From the NCBI GenBank assembly GCA_018524725.1, contig JAEUWP010000562.1:775800-839799 (forward strand): a stretch of 64,000 nucleotides of DNA, given 5' to 3'. The notes beneath the pieces were generated by a model. The model was not told the DNA's origin. It saw nothing but the letters and a program-made list of their open reading frames with translations, and ran no database searches. The translations under genes and the position numbers were made by a program. The stretch is from Podaxis mareebaensis. Its lineage: Eukaryota; Basidiomycota; Agaricomycetes; Agaricales; Agaricaceae. This document shows positions 36,339 to 47,600 of the stretch, one piece after another (position 1 is the first letter of the stretch; each line of letters begins with the position of its first letter).

Positions 36339-37391
36339 CTACTGGCTTGAGTATTCTCGGAGAGCCTGCGCGACAATTCCATGTATATCTGTGCATCGAT
36401 CTTGACACGCCTCCAGAGACTTTAAACACTGTTAAGTAGGATAGTTCACTGGGAATGAACGAACTCACGTTCATAACCTCCGTGGGTGGTATCCGCCCGT
36501 TCTGCCAGACGCTAGTCACAGTTCCAAGTGCCGGCATGCAAGATAAGATTACCGTTCCCTGTGACGCTGTAGCTTCATCCTCATTCGGGTCTAACCAAAT
36601 TTCTTCCCCTATTATTGACTGTGCAAATGTAAGATGCAGAGATGTGCTCGTGAGATGAATATCACCCACCGCAGAGCACGACACAACTAATCCAAGGATC
36701 TCGATCCCTGCATCTGCTAGTGCAGCACTCACAGCAACTGAGGCCGATGCAATGACTCCTTCGATCCCATCAGCTTCAATTACCGTAATAAAGATGTCGA
36801 TTGTTGACTTGGGTAATAATTCGAGCCTCACAGAGGAGACAATAGCTTGGTGGACTGCCATAGCGATCGTTCTATCCTCGGCGTCCTAGCGGCTTTGTTT
36901 GAGTTCATGTGCCGCATCAAGGCAAACCAGGGGCATTGACACTTACTCGCAATGGCGCTCGCCGGCGTCTGCAGGAGAATGGGGTAAATTTGACCTCCAC
37001 GTTCAAACGTCCATTCTCGCTATAGGGGGTGTTTTTTGGCTGCCGTGGACCATAGCTAGTTGGGGAAAACATCAGCCTTCCGCACTAGGCCGATGGTCTT
37101 GGAAGTACTAACATGGCACAAGCTATCTTTGTCTGTTCAGTTTCAATATATGCTGAGCCATTTGCCTGATTGATTAATCCAGGTTGTAAAACTGGCAACC
37201 ACAATCCAGATCGTTTTTTTTTAATTCGGGCGAACCAGTTACGCACAGATAGGCCGAATGTCGAGCGGTCCCCTCTTCCTCCTTGGCTGTCCGGGCTTCC
37301 ATTCATGCAAGCTTTCTTCCGGTGCAAACACGAGCGAACAACTCTCCTCCGGTCCGTTCACTCTGCGTCGGTCAAAGTTTGAGAGTGCCAT
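36339..37391 (-). CDS. MTR3: RNA exosome core subunit MTR3 (RNase PH-like)
   Basis: Non-catalytic RNase PH-fold subunit of the six-membered exosome ring that channels RNA for decay and processing. The ATG at 37391 gives MALSNFDRRRVNGPEESCSL, then EWKPGQPRRKRGPLDIRPIC. After introns: LQPGLINQANGSAYIETEQT, KIACAIYGPRQPKNTPYSEN, GRLNVEVKFTPFSCRRRR, DAEDRTIAMAVHQAIVSSVR and a long exon with TVIEADGIEGVIASASVAVS. The final exon reads CLKSLEACQDRCTDTHGIVA and ends ALREYSSQ at 36339. The NGSAY/GPR motif pair and the DIRP start are typical of MTR3 and RRP46/RRP41 relatives; the N-terminal extension and C-terminal helix favour MTR3. Its start is only 98 bases from the divergent NSRP1-like gene. Confidence 0.9.
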
Positions 37392-37489
37392 TGGATGGAC
37401 GAGTGTGGTGATAAGCGGTGCACTGAGAAATTCAATTCAATTTAGACCCCGACCAGACTTTCCATTTCTGGTGTTGCGCTTAGTCGCCG
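37392..37489. promoter_or_regulatory. 98-bp bidirectional promoter, MTR3 / NSRP1-like
   Basis: Only 98 bases separate the two divergent start codons. Both products act in RNA metabolism (exosome and splicing), so a shared promoter is likely. The interval contains ATTCAATTCAATTT near its centre and a C/T-rich part toward the NSRP1 side. Confidence 0.65.
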
Positions 37490-38761
37490 ATGAAGCTCTC
37501 CTTCTCCCTCAGCAAGCCTAAAGCCTCTGCACCTCCCCCGGCACTTTCTCGTCCCTCAGCGTTTGGCACCGGAGACGATGACGACACTAACGATTCTCCG
37601 TCTACTCTCCCGTCCTCGGACGGCAAGACCTCTGTAAACAAGGTCACTCTAGCACAAAATGTGCAGGCGTCAAAGGCCATGAAGAAGAAGATGGAAGAAG
37701 AGAAACAAGTCGACGCGACAGTGTATGAATATGATGAAGTGTGGGACAAAATGCAGGAAGCGAAACTCAAGGCTAAAGTTGCCAAGGAGCAGGAATCGAA
37801 AGAACGCAAAGTGCGCCACTTGGGTTGTGCGTCGGTCTATCCGCCTATACTGACACCCGTTACAGCCAAAATACATTCATGGCTTACTTTCCGCGGCTGC
37901 GACACGCAAGCTGGATCACTTGCGTGCAGAAGAGAAGATGATGCAGCGTGAGCGTGAGCTGGAAGGCGATCAATTCAAGGACAAGGAAGCTTTTGTTACC
38001 CAGGCTTACAAGGAACAAATGGAGCAAGTCCGGAAAGCTGAGGAAGAGGAAAGAAGAAGAGAGGGTCCGTATTGCATTCGTGGTTTCACTGTAGCCGGCA
38101 GGCTAACCAAATACCGTCCATTACAGAACTGCAGAAGAAGCAAGGTGGACCTTCCACAGGAATGGCCCACTTCTACCGAAAGCTCCTGGAAGAATCCGAA
38201 CAACAGCATGAAGCAACTGTGGCGGCAGCCCAAGAAAAGCGCATTATTGGACCACAAGGACCTATGCCAAATCTTACTATCACCAAACCCCCCGACTTTA
38301 CGCCGATGTCAGATCTGGAACTTGCGAGGGTCGCGCGAGAGCAAGGGAAAGAAGTCGAAGTCAATGATGATGGTCAGATCGTAGACAAACGTGATCTCCT
38401 CAGCGCCGGTCTCAACCTCTCTTTGCCAAATACGAGGCGGCTGGGAAAGCGGCCACAGTCCGCTGCCATGGCCGAGCCGGACAAACAGGTGGAAACACAT
38501 ACAGCTGTAGGCACGGCAGCCAGTCGCCGGGAGATTAATGAAAGAAGAAGACGTGAGATCATGCAGCAGATGGAGGCGGAGAAAAGGAGGGTTGAGAATG
38601 AGAAACAAAAGGAGGAAGATGAGAGACTGCGCCGGACTGTTGCAAAGAGGAACAACGAGCTAGACGTCCAGAGTGCTCGCGAACGATACCTGGCACGAAA
38701 GCGACAGAAACTAGAGGCAGCCGCAGCAAATACAGACGGTGGTTCTAATGATGACTCGTGA
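37490..38761 (+). CDS. NSRP1-like nuclear speckle splicing regulator
   Basis: Homolog of nuclear speckle splicing regulatory protein 1 (CCDC55, DUF2040). The N-terminus MKLSFSLSKPKASAPPPALS matches the family's short hydrophobic start. The conserved domain reads VDATVYEYDEVWDKMQEAKL, then, after an intron from GTGCGCC to GTTACAG, PKYIHGLLSAAATRKLDHLR, AEEKMMQRERELEGDQFKDK and EAFVTQAYKEQMEQVRKAEE. A second intron near 38064-38125 leads into LQKKQGGPSTGMAHFYRKLL. The rest is charged coiled coil with a Lys/Arg/Glu-rich tail (YLARKRQKLEAAAAN). About 385 residues, shorter than the animal protein, which has a long RS-like tail. Confidence 0.92.
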
Positions 38762-38873
38762 TTGGGTATTCTACAGGTGTCGTGGTGGGTTAAGTGCTAG
38801 GGTATAGTAGGTCATTATTATAATATATACGGCTATCCTGAGGGGCGTGAAACTATGTCAAACTCAGAGAAGT
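38762..38873. terminator. Convergent 3' region, NSRP1-like / kinase-like
   Basis: 112 bases between two stops. It includes the AT-rich run TTATTATAATATATACGG (about 38813-38830), a plausible polyadenylation region. Confidence 0.4.
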
Positions 38874-40121
38874 TCAATGAGATCCATCGCCCCGGCATAC
38901 CATCTGAAGTCGCTCCTCATCAATCAATGGCACCATCCTGTCAAAGGCTCGGAGGACTGCCAGACTGGATGGCCTTCCCTCTGGCCGGTCGTTCAACATT
39001 GGCTTCACCACGTGCATCAGTTCTGGGACATAATACCCTGTCAGCTGTGACCATTTCAGTTCGGATCCCCTCGCATTAGCTCGAAAACCTTACCCTGCAT
39101 GCTCGCAAGATGAGAACCCCGAGTGCCCATACATCGACTTTGTAGGGATCTGATGACTCTCCCTTCTCACACTCGGGTGGTACTTCAGTACCTCTTCGCC
39201 ATGTTATTCGAGGATTTGGATCATTGTCGAACCGGCGTGCAAGTTCGAAGTCGATGTAGGCATACCGACCATTGTAGTCGGTTACTAGATTCCGCAGTGA
39301 TATATCAAGATGCGCCATTTTTAGGCTGTGCATGAAGACGGCGTGCTAAAAAATCCCCATCTATCAACCGGTCAACACCTAGCAATGTTGGCAAAGGTGA
39401 CCCACTTCAATGCACTGGCGCAATGCTGCGAAGAAAAGACTCAAGCAGCATGGTCCATCATCAGTGATGAGTTGCGACGACCATTCTTCCATCACAATGA
39501 AAACGATGTTGTCCGGTGGGAATTCGATCAGATCGACGACGGCTACACATTTGCGTAGCACAAGCGCGTTAGGTAGCTCTCTTCATGCGTTGCGGTGAGC
39601 ACGCACGTATTGTATGGTTTCTTGGGTCCTCGCGGAGAGGCCCCCGCGAAAGAACTCGAATGATGTCATATTCATGACTGTAAATGTGGACGGCTTTGAC
39701 AATTATCTTCTTCCCGTCACACACTCGGGTTCCCCGAAAAAGGTTTGTAGGCTAGTTCACAAACGATAATAGAATGAGTATCGAGCGTTGAAGGGGATAT
39801 ACTCGGACTTACGAGACCTTGATCTGGGCATAGCGCCTCTTCGCCCATATCGGTGTCAATGCCGGGGGGAATGACGCTGAGTGGCTGTCCCTGTCGGTGG
39901 CATTCATTATAGAATTCTTTCACGTCCCGAACGGTGTCTAGACGGAAACCTCTTGAAAAGATGAGGGTTCTGTATTTAGGCCAGTAGGGAGAGACGCGTT
40001 GGTTTACCTCCTCCTCGTCAAACGAGGACTCGGAAGATGAAGTAGACGAGCAATCGCTGTCGTAGTCAGAGTCCCAGTCGTCCTGCATGTGGGTGGGCCA
40101 CGGAGCGAAACTAAGTGTCAT
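38874..40121 (-). CDS. Divergent protein kinase-like protein
   Basis: Fungal kinase-like protein, probably from the expanded divergent kinase groups of mushroom fungi. The ATG at 40121 opens a low-complexity acidic N-terminus (DDWDSDYDSDCSSTSSSESS). Middle exons include AVVDLIEFPPDNIVFIVMEE, a hinge-like region. The core motifs are FMHSLKMAHLDISLRNLVTD and YAYIDFELARRFDNDPN: HLD replaces HRD, with the downstream Asn kept, and DFE replaces DFG. WALGVLILRA resembles subdomain IX. After an intron near 39080 the end reads LTGYYVPELMHVVKPMLNDR and MVCRGDGSH. No clear glycine loop was found. About 330 residues. It may be a weak kinase or a pseudokinase. A short upstream ATG (40125) overlaps the start in another frame. 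Confidence 0.75.
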
Positions 40122-40653
40122 TCATGGTATGCTTTATAGAAGGGTCAGTTGAAATTGATTGCCCGACTAAGGAATAGGAGTGCGGAAATGATAACCATAG
40201 CGAGGAAAAATCATTTGTTTCGAGGATCGCATTTGGACGTTTTGCCCTCAAGCCACGTTCGGCGGAGCGTAACCGAGAACGCTGTAACCGCATTCCGCAA
40301 GATCTTCCCCGATAGAGCAACGCCGCCTGGGCAGGCCATTGTCAAAGGAGGCAAGGGTTTCCCATTGAATACCAAGCGAAGACGTCCCGACAAAGTTGGC
40401 ACCAGAATGATGATGATTCACAGAAGCCAAGAGCGTCAGAATATATTTTTGAACGTCGCCAGACAAGGTTATACGCCGGCAGAAGGTTTATTTTACCGAC
40501 AATATGTACAAGGAGATAGAGGTGGGACACGGAGGACTTGTATAGCAACTCTCCCACGGCATATAACCAGACTGCCCGTTCATCGTGCGAAGTCCGCTCC
40601 CTTCTTCGTCTTCACCACCATCTTTCTACCGTGTGTTACTTGAAGTCATATAC
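40122..40653. promoter_or_regulatory. Divergent upstream region, kinase-like / RRM gene
   Basis: 532 bases. Open frames exist on both strands (for example 40149-40643 +), but none has a recognised motif. A 5' extension of the kinase-like gene into this interval cannot be excluded. Close to the RRM gene the plus strand is C/T-rich (about 40590-40635). Confidence 0.4.
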
Positions 40654-41341
40654 ATGGAAGAGGGTACGAAATCAAAGAAAACCGTATTTGTCGGGGGTTT
40701 GAGTGACGATGTGGACGAGGCCATCATTTACGAAACCTTCTCTACCTTTGGTATGTCTTTCCAGCATCTGCCTTGCACACGCCATAACACCGTAGTTCAT
40801 CCAATTAGGGGATATTCTGGAAGTGCAACTACCGTCAGCTGTTGTCGATCCAAATCGTCAGAATGGTCAGTTGTGCGCGTCCTCCATCTCGACTCCACAC
40901 ACACACACACGCATTGACATCGCTTAGAGCCCAGACATCGTGGTTATGCGTTCGTGACCTTCGGTTCTCCTGCTGATGCGCAGGACGCAATCGACAATAT
41001 GGATATGAATGAGCTCAAAGGGAAGGTACTCAAGGTTAATCTCGCTCGACCCATGAAGGGACCTATACAACCAATGGGAAATAGAGCTGGTGCGCTCATA
41101 TCACTCCTCAGTTACGTTAACTTATGTGGATTAGTTTGGGAGTCGGAAGAGTGGCTCAAGGAACATGTAAAACCCCTTGCCCAGAGCGGAGGTACGCTCC
41201 TTGTTCACCTTTTCTACTTGTTAATTGGTTCATGACTACATTAATACAGGTATAAAAGGAAGACAGGCAAGCCAAGAACAGGGAGCACAACCGGAAGGGA
41301 ACGATGAAGGCCAACAAAGTGATAACGCCATGGAAGAATAG
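40654..41341 (+). CDS. RRM protein resembling the N-terminal half of cyclophilin PPIE
   Basis: RNA-binding protein with one RRM. The start at 40654 gives MEEGTKSKKTVFVGGLSDDV (RNP2: VFVGGL), then DEAIIYETFSTFG, intron (GTATGT...CCAATTAG), DILEVQLPSAVVDPNRQN, intron with a CA run, and RHRGYAFVTFGSPADAQDAI (RNP1: RGYAFVTF). DNMDMNELKGKVLKVNLARP completes the fold. After another intron, VWESEEWLKEHVKPL matches the linker that follows the RRM in the spliceosomal cyclophilin PPIE/CYP33. Instead of the peptidyl-prolyl isomerase domain the protein ends at once with a Gln/Glu-rich tail (EGNDEGQQSDNAMEE). About 155 residues. Confidence 0.88.
40896..40910. repeat. CA microsatellite in an intron of the RRM gene
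   Basis: About seven CA dinucleotides within the second intron, just before the branch-like TTGACATCG and the TTAG acceptor. Confidence 0.7.
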
Positions 41342-41368
41342 CTGTCGGTAAATCCAAGTGAGTGGATC

Positions 41369-41671
41369 TTAGTGTGACTCTCTCAGACGCCGACAGTCTA
41401 ATCCAAAACCGGTAGCGGGTCTGAGTGGATCGTTAGGATATAGACGAGGGTCGCACGCTCCGCTGAATGCCAAGGCTATGCCGACCTGGGTGGTGTATGT
41501 TGGTCCTAGGAATAACCAGTTCCCTGGTCCTACACCTGACAGCCCCGAATACCATGCGGGAACGTTAACCAATGGTACCGGGGCTAGGAAGAGCGTAGCG
41601 AACCTGGATGTTGGCATATGAACTAGTACTGAGAGCAAGAGACAAATATAAACTCACAGAAAGACTTGTCA
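41369..41671 (-). other. Open frame between convergent genes, not recognised
   Basis: A minus-strand open stretch of about 90 codons reads NVPAWYSGLSGVGPGNWLFL then GPTYTTQVGIALAFSGACDP, hydrophobic and Gly/Pro-rich. An ATG at about 41671 (MTSLSVSLYLSLALST) is in another frame and looks like a signal peptide, but no clean intron joins it to the longer frame. It lies in the 388 bases between the RRM gene and TAF13. It may be a fragment of a small secreted or membrane protein, or chance. Confidence 0.2.
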
Positions 41672-41729
41672 TAATGGTCCCTTGCACAATCGCGTGAAGT
41701 ATGCAAGAAAATGGGTATGGAGCTATAGA

Positions 41730-42562
41730 TCAGAATTCCTTTGGGTTGTGGATGTCCGACTCTTCAAATTGAGCGCGGGCACGTTTGATGTCCTCTTGCA
41801 TGAAGAGCAACTCCTCCATCCGAGCCAACTTCTTGGCATCCGCCGGCCGCGAGAGCACACGACGGAGGTCATCTATGGATAGACGTGATTTTTTGTTTGG
41901 TCCACCCGCCTGCTGGCACTATGAAAGAGATCGTTCGTCACTGTTTCAAAGCCGCATGGTAAGGAAGACAGACCACATCGGTGATGTACTCTATCAATAT
42001 CTCCTCCATGACGTTGACAGTGTCATTGGATGGATTGCGGTCATCACCGAAGCCGTACATCAAGCTCTTCACTGTGAACGAGCAAAAATCTCGGTCAAAC
42101 GTGGCGCGTTCAGAGATATATTCTTGGCTGCTTACATTCCTTAGTGAATAGGCCCTTGAGATTTGATTGCTTGCGGGGACCTCTTGCACTGAAGCTTCCA
42201 GCCATTGCATTTGTGGTATTATCCCGCATGTAACTCGGCGTGTACGTCGTGAACGTTGCAGTGGATCTCTGGGGAACTGTAGGTGTTGATGTCGTAGTAG
42301 CTGTAGATGTGGTATTTTGCGCAGTAACGGGTGCGGGTGTTACCAAAGAGGTCGGGCGTTGCATAACAGCTTGAGGATGTTGGATGTATCCATAAGGATA
42401 AGGCCAGCCATAGCTTGTTACACCCGTCTGGTAAGCTGGGGCCTGGTAGGGGTATGCACCGGGTGTCTGTGCATATGTCGTTGGGTGATAAGCGCCATAC
42501 GGGTATGTTGTAGACGTTGGGGGATGCGTTCCAGTAGTCGGAGTGTATGGAGTGTATGACAT
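41730..42562 (-). CDS. TAF13: TFIID subunit TAF13
   Basis: Histone-fold subunit of TFIID that pairs with TAF11. The ATG at 42562 begins a long Tyr/Pro/Thr-rich region of about 125 residues (MSYTPYTPTTGTHPPTSTTY, GYIQHPQAVMQRPTSLVTP). The histone fold follows: LKGLFTKE, then LMYGFGDDRNPSNDTVNVME, EILIEYITDVC, and after an intron QQAGGPNKKSRLSIDDLRRV, LSRPADAKKLARMEELLFMQ and EDIKRARAQFEESD. The end is IHNPKEF with TGA at 41730. Fungal TAF13 is usually little more than the histone fold, so the N-terminal extension is unusual. The intron borders around 42120-42190 and 41900-41960 are readable but not exact. Confidence 0.93.
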
Positions 42563-42678
42563 TGGATGCGTAAGTGAACACCGAGGTGGGGGGAGGTCAA
42601 GGCAACTAGCAAGGCTGGCAGTTACAGGGAAGTTGGGTATTATGTAATATGCGTACAAAATATATAATAATGGTTTCC

Positions 42679-44501
42679 TCAGTCTGCTTCCCCTTTCTTT
42701 GCAGACACTTCCAGATGATGTGCACCCTCCATCATAGTCTTCAATTTATGCCATTCCTGGTCAATGACACCACGCTCGTCAAGCCACTCACATATCCCAT
42801 CTGCATCGGTGAGGTCGTCAGGTGGCATCCTGCCCCCAGCAAAGGCAATGCGGACAAATCCACCGTTCGATTTTGCTGCATGGAGATCGTCAAGCTCGGA
42901 ACGAATCCTGCTGAACAGGTGATACTGTTGCCATGCTGTGAGCTTCCAACATGCGGTAAAGATCAAATACACCTACCTCCCAATGTAAGAACTCATGGAA
43001 GATGCGAACACGCCGCGCGCAGAATCGACCCAAATGGAACTCGAGGAAACCATATTTCGACTTCTTGAGATGGGTAACAGATTCTTCGGAGGCACTGCCT
43101 GAATCTTCTTCAGAGTCACTCGTGATCTGTGATATCATGAATCAATGAAACAAATCAGCAACGGTCGACTCAACTTGATCCATAAACCCGAGTTTGTCGT
43201 ATGGTATACCGCCAAGGCGACCCATAAGGGTTGACAATCGCCCTCCAAGATGGCACGCATCGCATGAAGGGACGGCAAAATCCAATGGGATCAATTCAAA
43301 GGTCGGATATTTTCCGAGCGCGTTCTTAAATTTCGGCCGCCATACGGAGGAAGCTACTAATGAGTCCCGAAGTCCCGATAATTTTCTGCGAGTGACCTTT
43401 AGAGGGAAAGAAAAGTATTCCTGATCTGGAACTGGCTAAGCAATGTAGCAAAACATGACGTAGCAAAGCCATACTTTTCAGTTGGTCCTCCATAAATGTG
43501 TGTCGATTCACAGTTGGACGAACAGCAATGTGGACAAAGAATTGAAATATGACCTTAAATTGGTGCGAAAGGTCATCGTGTGATCGCATGCTGAATTCAC
43601 TCGGAAGCTGGGTGGGGGCCGCTTGGCTGTCATCTTCCACAATGAAACTTGAAGAACCGTCGCTGTGGTCATCTTCTTCACTAAAGAGACTATCGGGATC
43701 ACTGCTGGCCGGTCTGGCTCCTCTGAACGGTTTCGAGTGATCTTCTTCCGACTCTTCTTCACTTTCCTCGCTTGATTCCGAAGACACCATTGGTTTGCCC
43801 ATCTTTTTCCCTGAAGAAAAACTAGTTGAATTCGACGAACGATGAGCTGAGGAATGACTCACGTTTGAGCTTTTCCAGATTCTTCTGAAACGTTGTTTTC
43901 TTGCCCCGAGTTCGTAAACGTGATTCGATTATACCTAAGGCTATTCATTTAAAACCACAGTCACTAACAAAGGCAGGTACATACGATCTTTGTCAACCTC
44001 GTCACCCGAGCTAACTTGCTTTGCCTTGCCTTTGGAAAGCGAATGGCGTTTGGGTGATGACTCCCTTGAGGTACTAGAGTCCTTTGAAACCAGCCGCCTC
44101 AATCTTCGGCGTCGCGGTTTTGCCACAGCATCGGATTCGGAGCTGGAGGATTCCTGTTCCTCCTTGTCGTCGCTTTCGCTGTCCTCCACAATTACTCGCC
44201 TTCTCTTGGTCCGTGAAGGCAACGGTGATTGAGAATGGTCGTCTTCATCGTTAGTTCTTCTAGGTGTTGTCGGCTCAAGCTTGATAGCACCAATATCAGA
44301 GGATTCACTAGATTCGGGAACGTGTTTTCTCTTGGATCTGCCTGGGGTAATAGATTTGTGGGGTGATAACGCGTTGGAGGACTTCGGTGGTCGTGTCGGT
44401 GAAGAAGCCGCAGCCGATTCAAGAAGGGTGGTTTGGCGGAGGGGTTTCATATGTCCCGCTCTTGCCAACGCAGTTTTCTTCTTCTTGTTGTTATCGCGCA
44501 T
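42679..44501 (-). CDS. DUF4211-like nuclear protein
   Basis: Function unknown; I match it tentatively to the fungal DUF4211 family. The start MRDNNKKKKTALARAGHMKP at 44501 is basic. The first 260 residues or so are disordered with alternating basic and acidic Ser-rich blocks (KRRRVIVEDSESDDKEEQES, SSESSEESEEESEEDHSKPF), a pattern seen in chromatin and nucleolar proteins. The folded C-terminal half has PTQLPSEFSMRSHDDLSHQF, KVIFQFFVHIAVRP, PTFELIPLDFAVPSCDACHL, GGRLSTLMGRLGGIPYDKLG, FGFLEFHLGRFCARRVRIF-like text at 42990-43080, and ends WHKLKTMMEGAHHLEVSAKK. CxxC and a later Cys/His pair (SCDACHL) could bind metal. About 510 residues. Divergent from the large C1 protein. Confidence 0.8.
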
Positions 44502-44694
44502 TGAATCCAGTGAGTATATAGAGATTCGAATGTGATGGTCAATAACTGTGCAACTGTCAACAACGGATATGGTCAGTTGGTCATGCAGGGGGTGTTTGTT
44601 CCTATGTAATCGTTACCTAAATACACGGTTATGAAATTCTGTTGATAGCACAACTAGGCCTCGCCACTACTGCTCGCCAATCTCGGGAGTCAGC
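44502..44694. promoter_or_regulatory. Divergent promoter, DUF4211-like / C1-finger giant
   Basis: 193 bases between two divergent starts. No clear motif; the plus-strand side has CCTCGCCACTACTGCTCGCC just before the ATG at 44695. Confidence 0.45.
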
Positions 44695-47600
44695 ATGAGC
44701 TCGGGGCGACCTCACCTTCCTCGTATTGACACCAAATACTCGGAACCCTCACCACAAGAGTTTCGGTTCTCTCTGGATACAACATCACCTTTCACGCCTG
44801 TTAGTAGCCAAGTTCCCGACATCCCTTCCTTCCGTTTATCGACTTCGACAAATGACGTGGCGGAGAAACACGAAGCATCGAAACCACCCAGACCTGGACC
44901 AAATAACCGTGCACGAGACGAAGCTCGTAAATTATTGGCACATGTCCTAACACAACTACGCAATCGTACTATGCCGCCGTCAGTTTCGGACGCAATTGGC
45001 ACATTCTACGAGGAAGTCAAACACGCATGGAACTTCAAAGAGGTTGTGAAGGCACAGCTGGGCAGGTTGGATCGAGCACAAAACACAAATGAGGATTCAG
45101 ATGACGAGGAGCAAGGCTACTCAACGGATGCGACCTTCGGCCTTATGATCCAGCTGCAAGAGATCCTAGTCATGGCGCTTGAACAACAATGGGATATTTT
45201 CGCTGATAATGGGTACGATATAAATTTCTCCAATTTTGCGATCTGGCACCAACCTTCGTTGTAGTTCTCCCCACAACCCCTTATTGTCACCGGACATTGG
45301 CAATAAGACGTCACCTTCACCTTTCCGTCGATCGAGGAGTAGTTTCTACAATAGCGGCCGAAAATCGCGTTCGCCCTCGCCAAGCCGGAAAGACCAAGTT
45401 TTTGTTTCAGAGCTTCTGACGCTCTGTGTATCCGTGCTTGCGTCCGTCGTCGCAGAGGACTGCCGGTTTCAAACTGCTTTGCCTCGGCCATCATGCCCGC
45501 CTAACGCCTTACAGGCGGTGACACTAAACGTGGCACAGGTCTTGTTACATATAAATGCTCATGACCCCCGTATAGTCTCACAAATTGGTTTAGCTCTCGT
45601 CCCAGCTTTCTCCACCTTCAACAAGGGGATGTACCCGAGGATAATCTCGCTTTTCGACCGGGGAATCATAAGAAACTCCCTCTTGAATCTTAGGAGACTC
45701 CAGGGGATTGAGACAAACTCGAGTATGATTGACGGTGAGACACTCGCCCGGCATCTCCATCATCGGGTTGAATTGATTTGAGAACTTATCTTAGATCTAG
45801 TCAGTCACCCCCTAGTTTCAATCCACGTTGACGAGGTGGCCGAGGACAAAGTACAGATCAACAGTAATAATACAACTTGGACCCCTTGGACTTCTATTAG
45901 CAAGTCGCTGAAAGTCCAGTCTACGAATGCTCCTGCCCAACCAATGCCCATTTATTATCTATCATCCGTGATTCCGCCTCTCCTTGGATGTGCTCTCGAC
46001 AATATCGAGCCTGAAGCCCAGGACGAAAGAGACCTTCGTACGCTTCAGGCCCTCCAAGCATTGCTCAAGACCATTGTAGATGTGAAAGTTGACGCCTATT
46101 CAGACATACTTCAGGTCGCCGCTTACCATACGCCAAAGGCCCGAAAATTCGCTGCCGTCCTTCTTTCATCCTTTTGGCCTCAATCAGTTGGACATGTTGT
46201 TATTAGCCAGTCACCGACAAGCCACCGCTCACATCGATCCGCGATACCCTTCAACCTTCCTCATGAACACCAGTTCACGGCATGGCAGTTTTGGCATCGT
46301 CATGACTGGTTCTCTCCCGGTGATTCCAGCCAGCATGATTGCAGCGCATGCAGGAAAGCAATACATGGTTTCGGACTGTTATGTCCATATTGCTTATGTG
46401 CCGTTCACTTCGATTGCTACGATCATCCTGGTGGCAGCGCACTTGTCCAGTATATCAATGTATCCGATCCACATGTCCGACGAGTTGCCATGTTCCGGTT
46501 TTCCAAAACGTACCCAAAACCCCCTTACTCCCAAAGCACGAAATTATCCAACGGCCGGCCACATCATTTTCACAGAATCAACCTGTTTACTCTTTCCCTC
46601 TGCTCTGCATGCCAACGACCGCTCTGGGGTTGTGCTTCCCAAGGTTTCCGATGTGACTCATGTTCCCAGTTTGTACATCCCAACTGCTTAGATGGTGCTA
46701 TTTCTACGCCTTGTGGGTCGACCATGATCGATTCAGGGAAACTGACAATCAATTTTTCTTCACTACGACAATCCTGCTTTGGGTGGTATCGGGGTATTTT
46801 GAATTTGACCCGTCAGGATTTGTCGGGAAGGTCATACGAAGAAATCTCCATTTTCAGAGACGTATTATCAACCCAGATCCAGCTTTTGGACCACGGCATA
46901 GCACTCGGGGCCCTGCTGCTTACACACGAAGGGAAGAATATCGATCACGAACGCCAGGGTATCCCAGAATTCGAGCTCCACCACGTCACCAGATGGTGTG
47001 AAGAGCTGCTATCCACTGATAGCCCATATGCTTCGCCGGCTGTGGAGGAATATCTTCAGGAGAACCGCCTCCTTCGACGGGATCATTCTATGCTGTACAC
47101 ATGGTCGAGTCTCGTCTACGTGGCAGCCTCCATGAAGTCGCCATCAACTGCCCTGGGTCCTTTGAATAGTGCCTCGTCCGACTTCTTGAACGTCACACAG
47201 GTCGGCATACATCCTGATATTGAGATGGAGGAGGTTTCGCATCCTTTCGACTTGGTTTCTCTTTCCCATATGCGAGACGTTCTCGGTCATGAATTCCACA
47301 TCTATTCCGACGCCGCCGCACATGTCCTTTTGCTACATTTACATCGGTTAGCGTTCTTTGCGTCGAAGGACGAAGAGTCATTTTCGGATCTCACGACCAT
47401 GCAAAAGAACAAAAGCCAAGCCTGTTCATTCCCTTTACCCCTGGGTCTCGACCTATCCATTGACGTTGAAACACTCGTTTCCGCGATTGAAGCATGCTTA
47501 TCTGACGTCGACCTTTTCGTCAATGAATTCGGCTTCCTGCTCTTGACTCGGAGAATGTGGCCGGATGGCCTAATGTCAGACTATGGACTGAAAAGGTTAG

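Noticed and set aside
46089..46691. 200-codon frame overlapping the C1 fingers
   Set aside because: Out of frame with the finger-encoding exon; no motif of its own.
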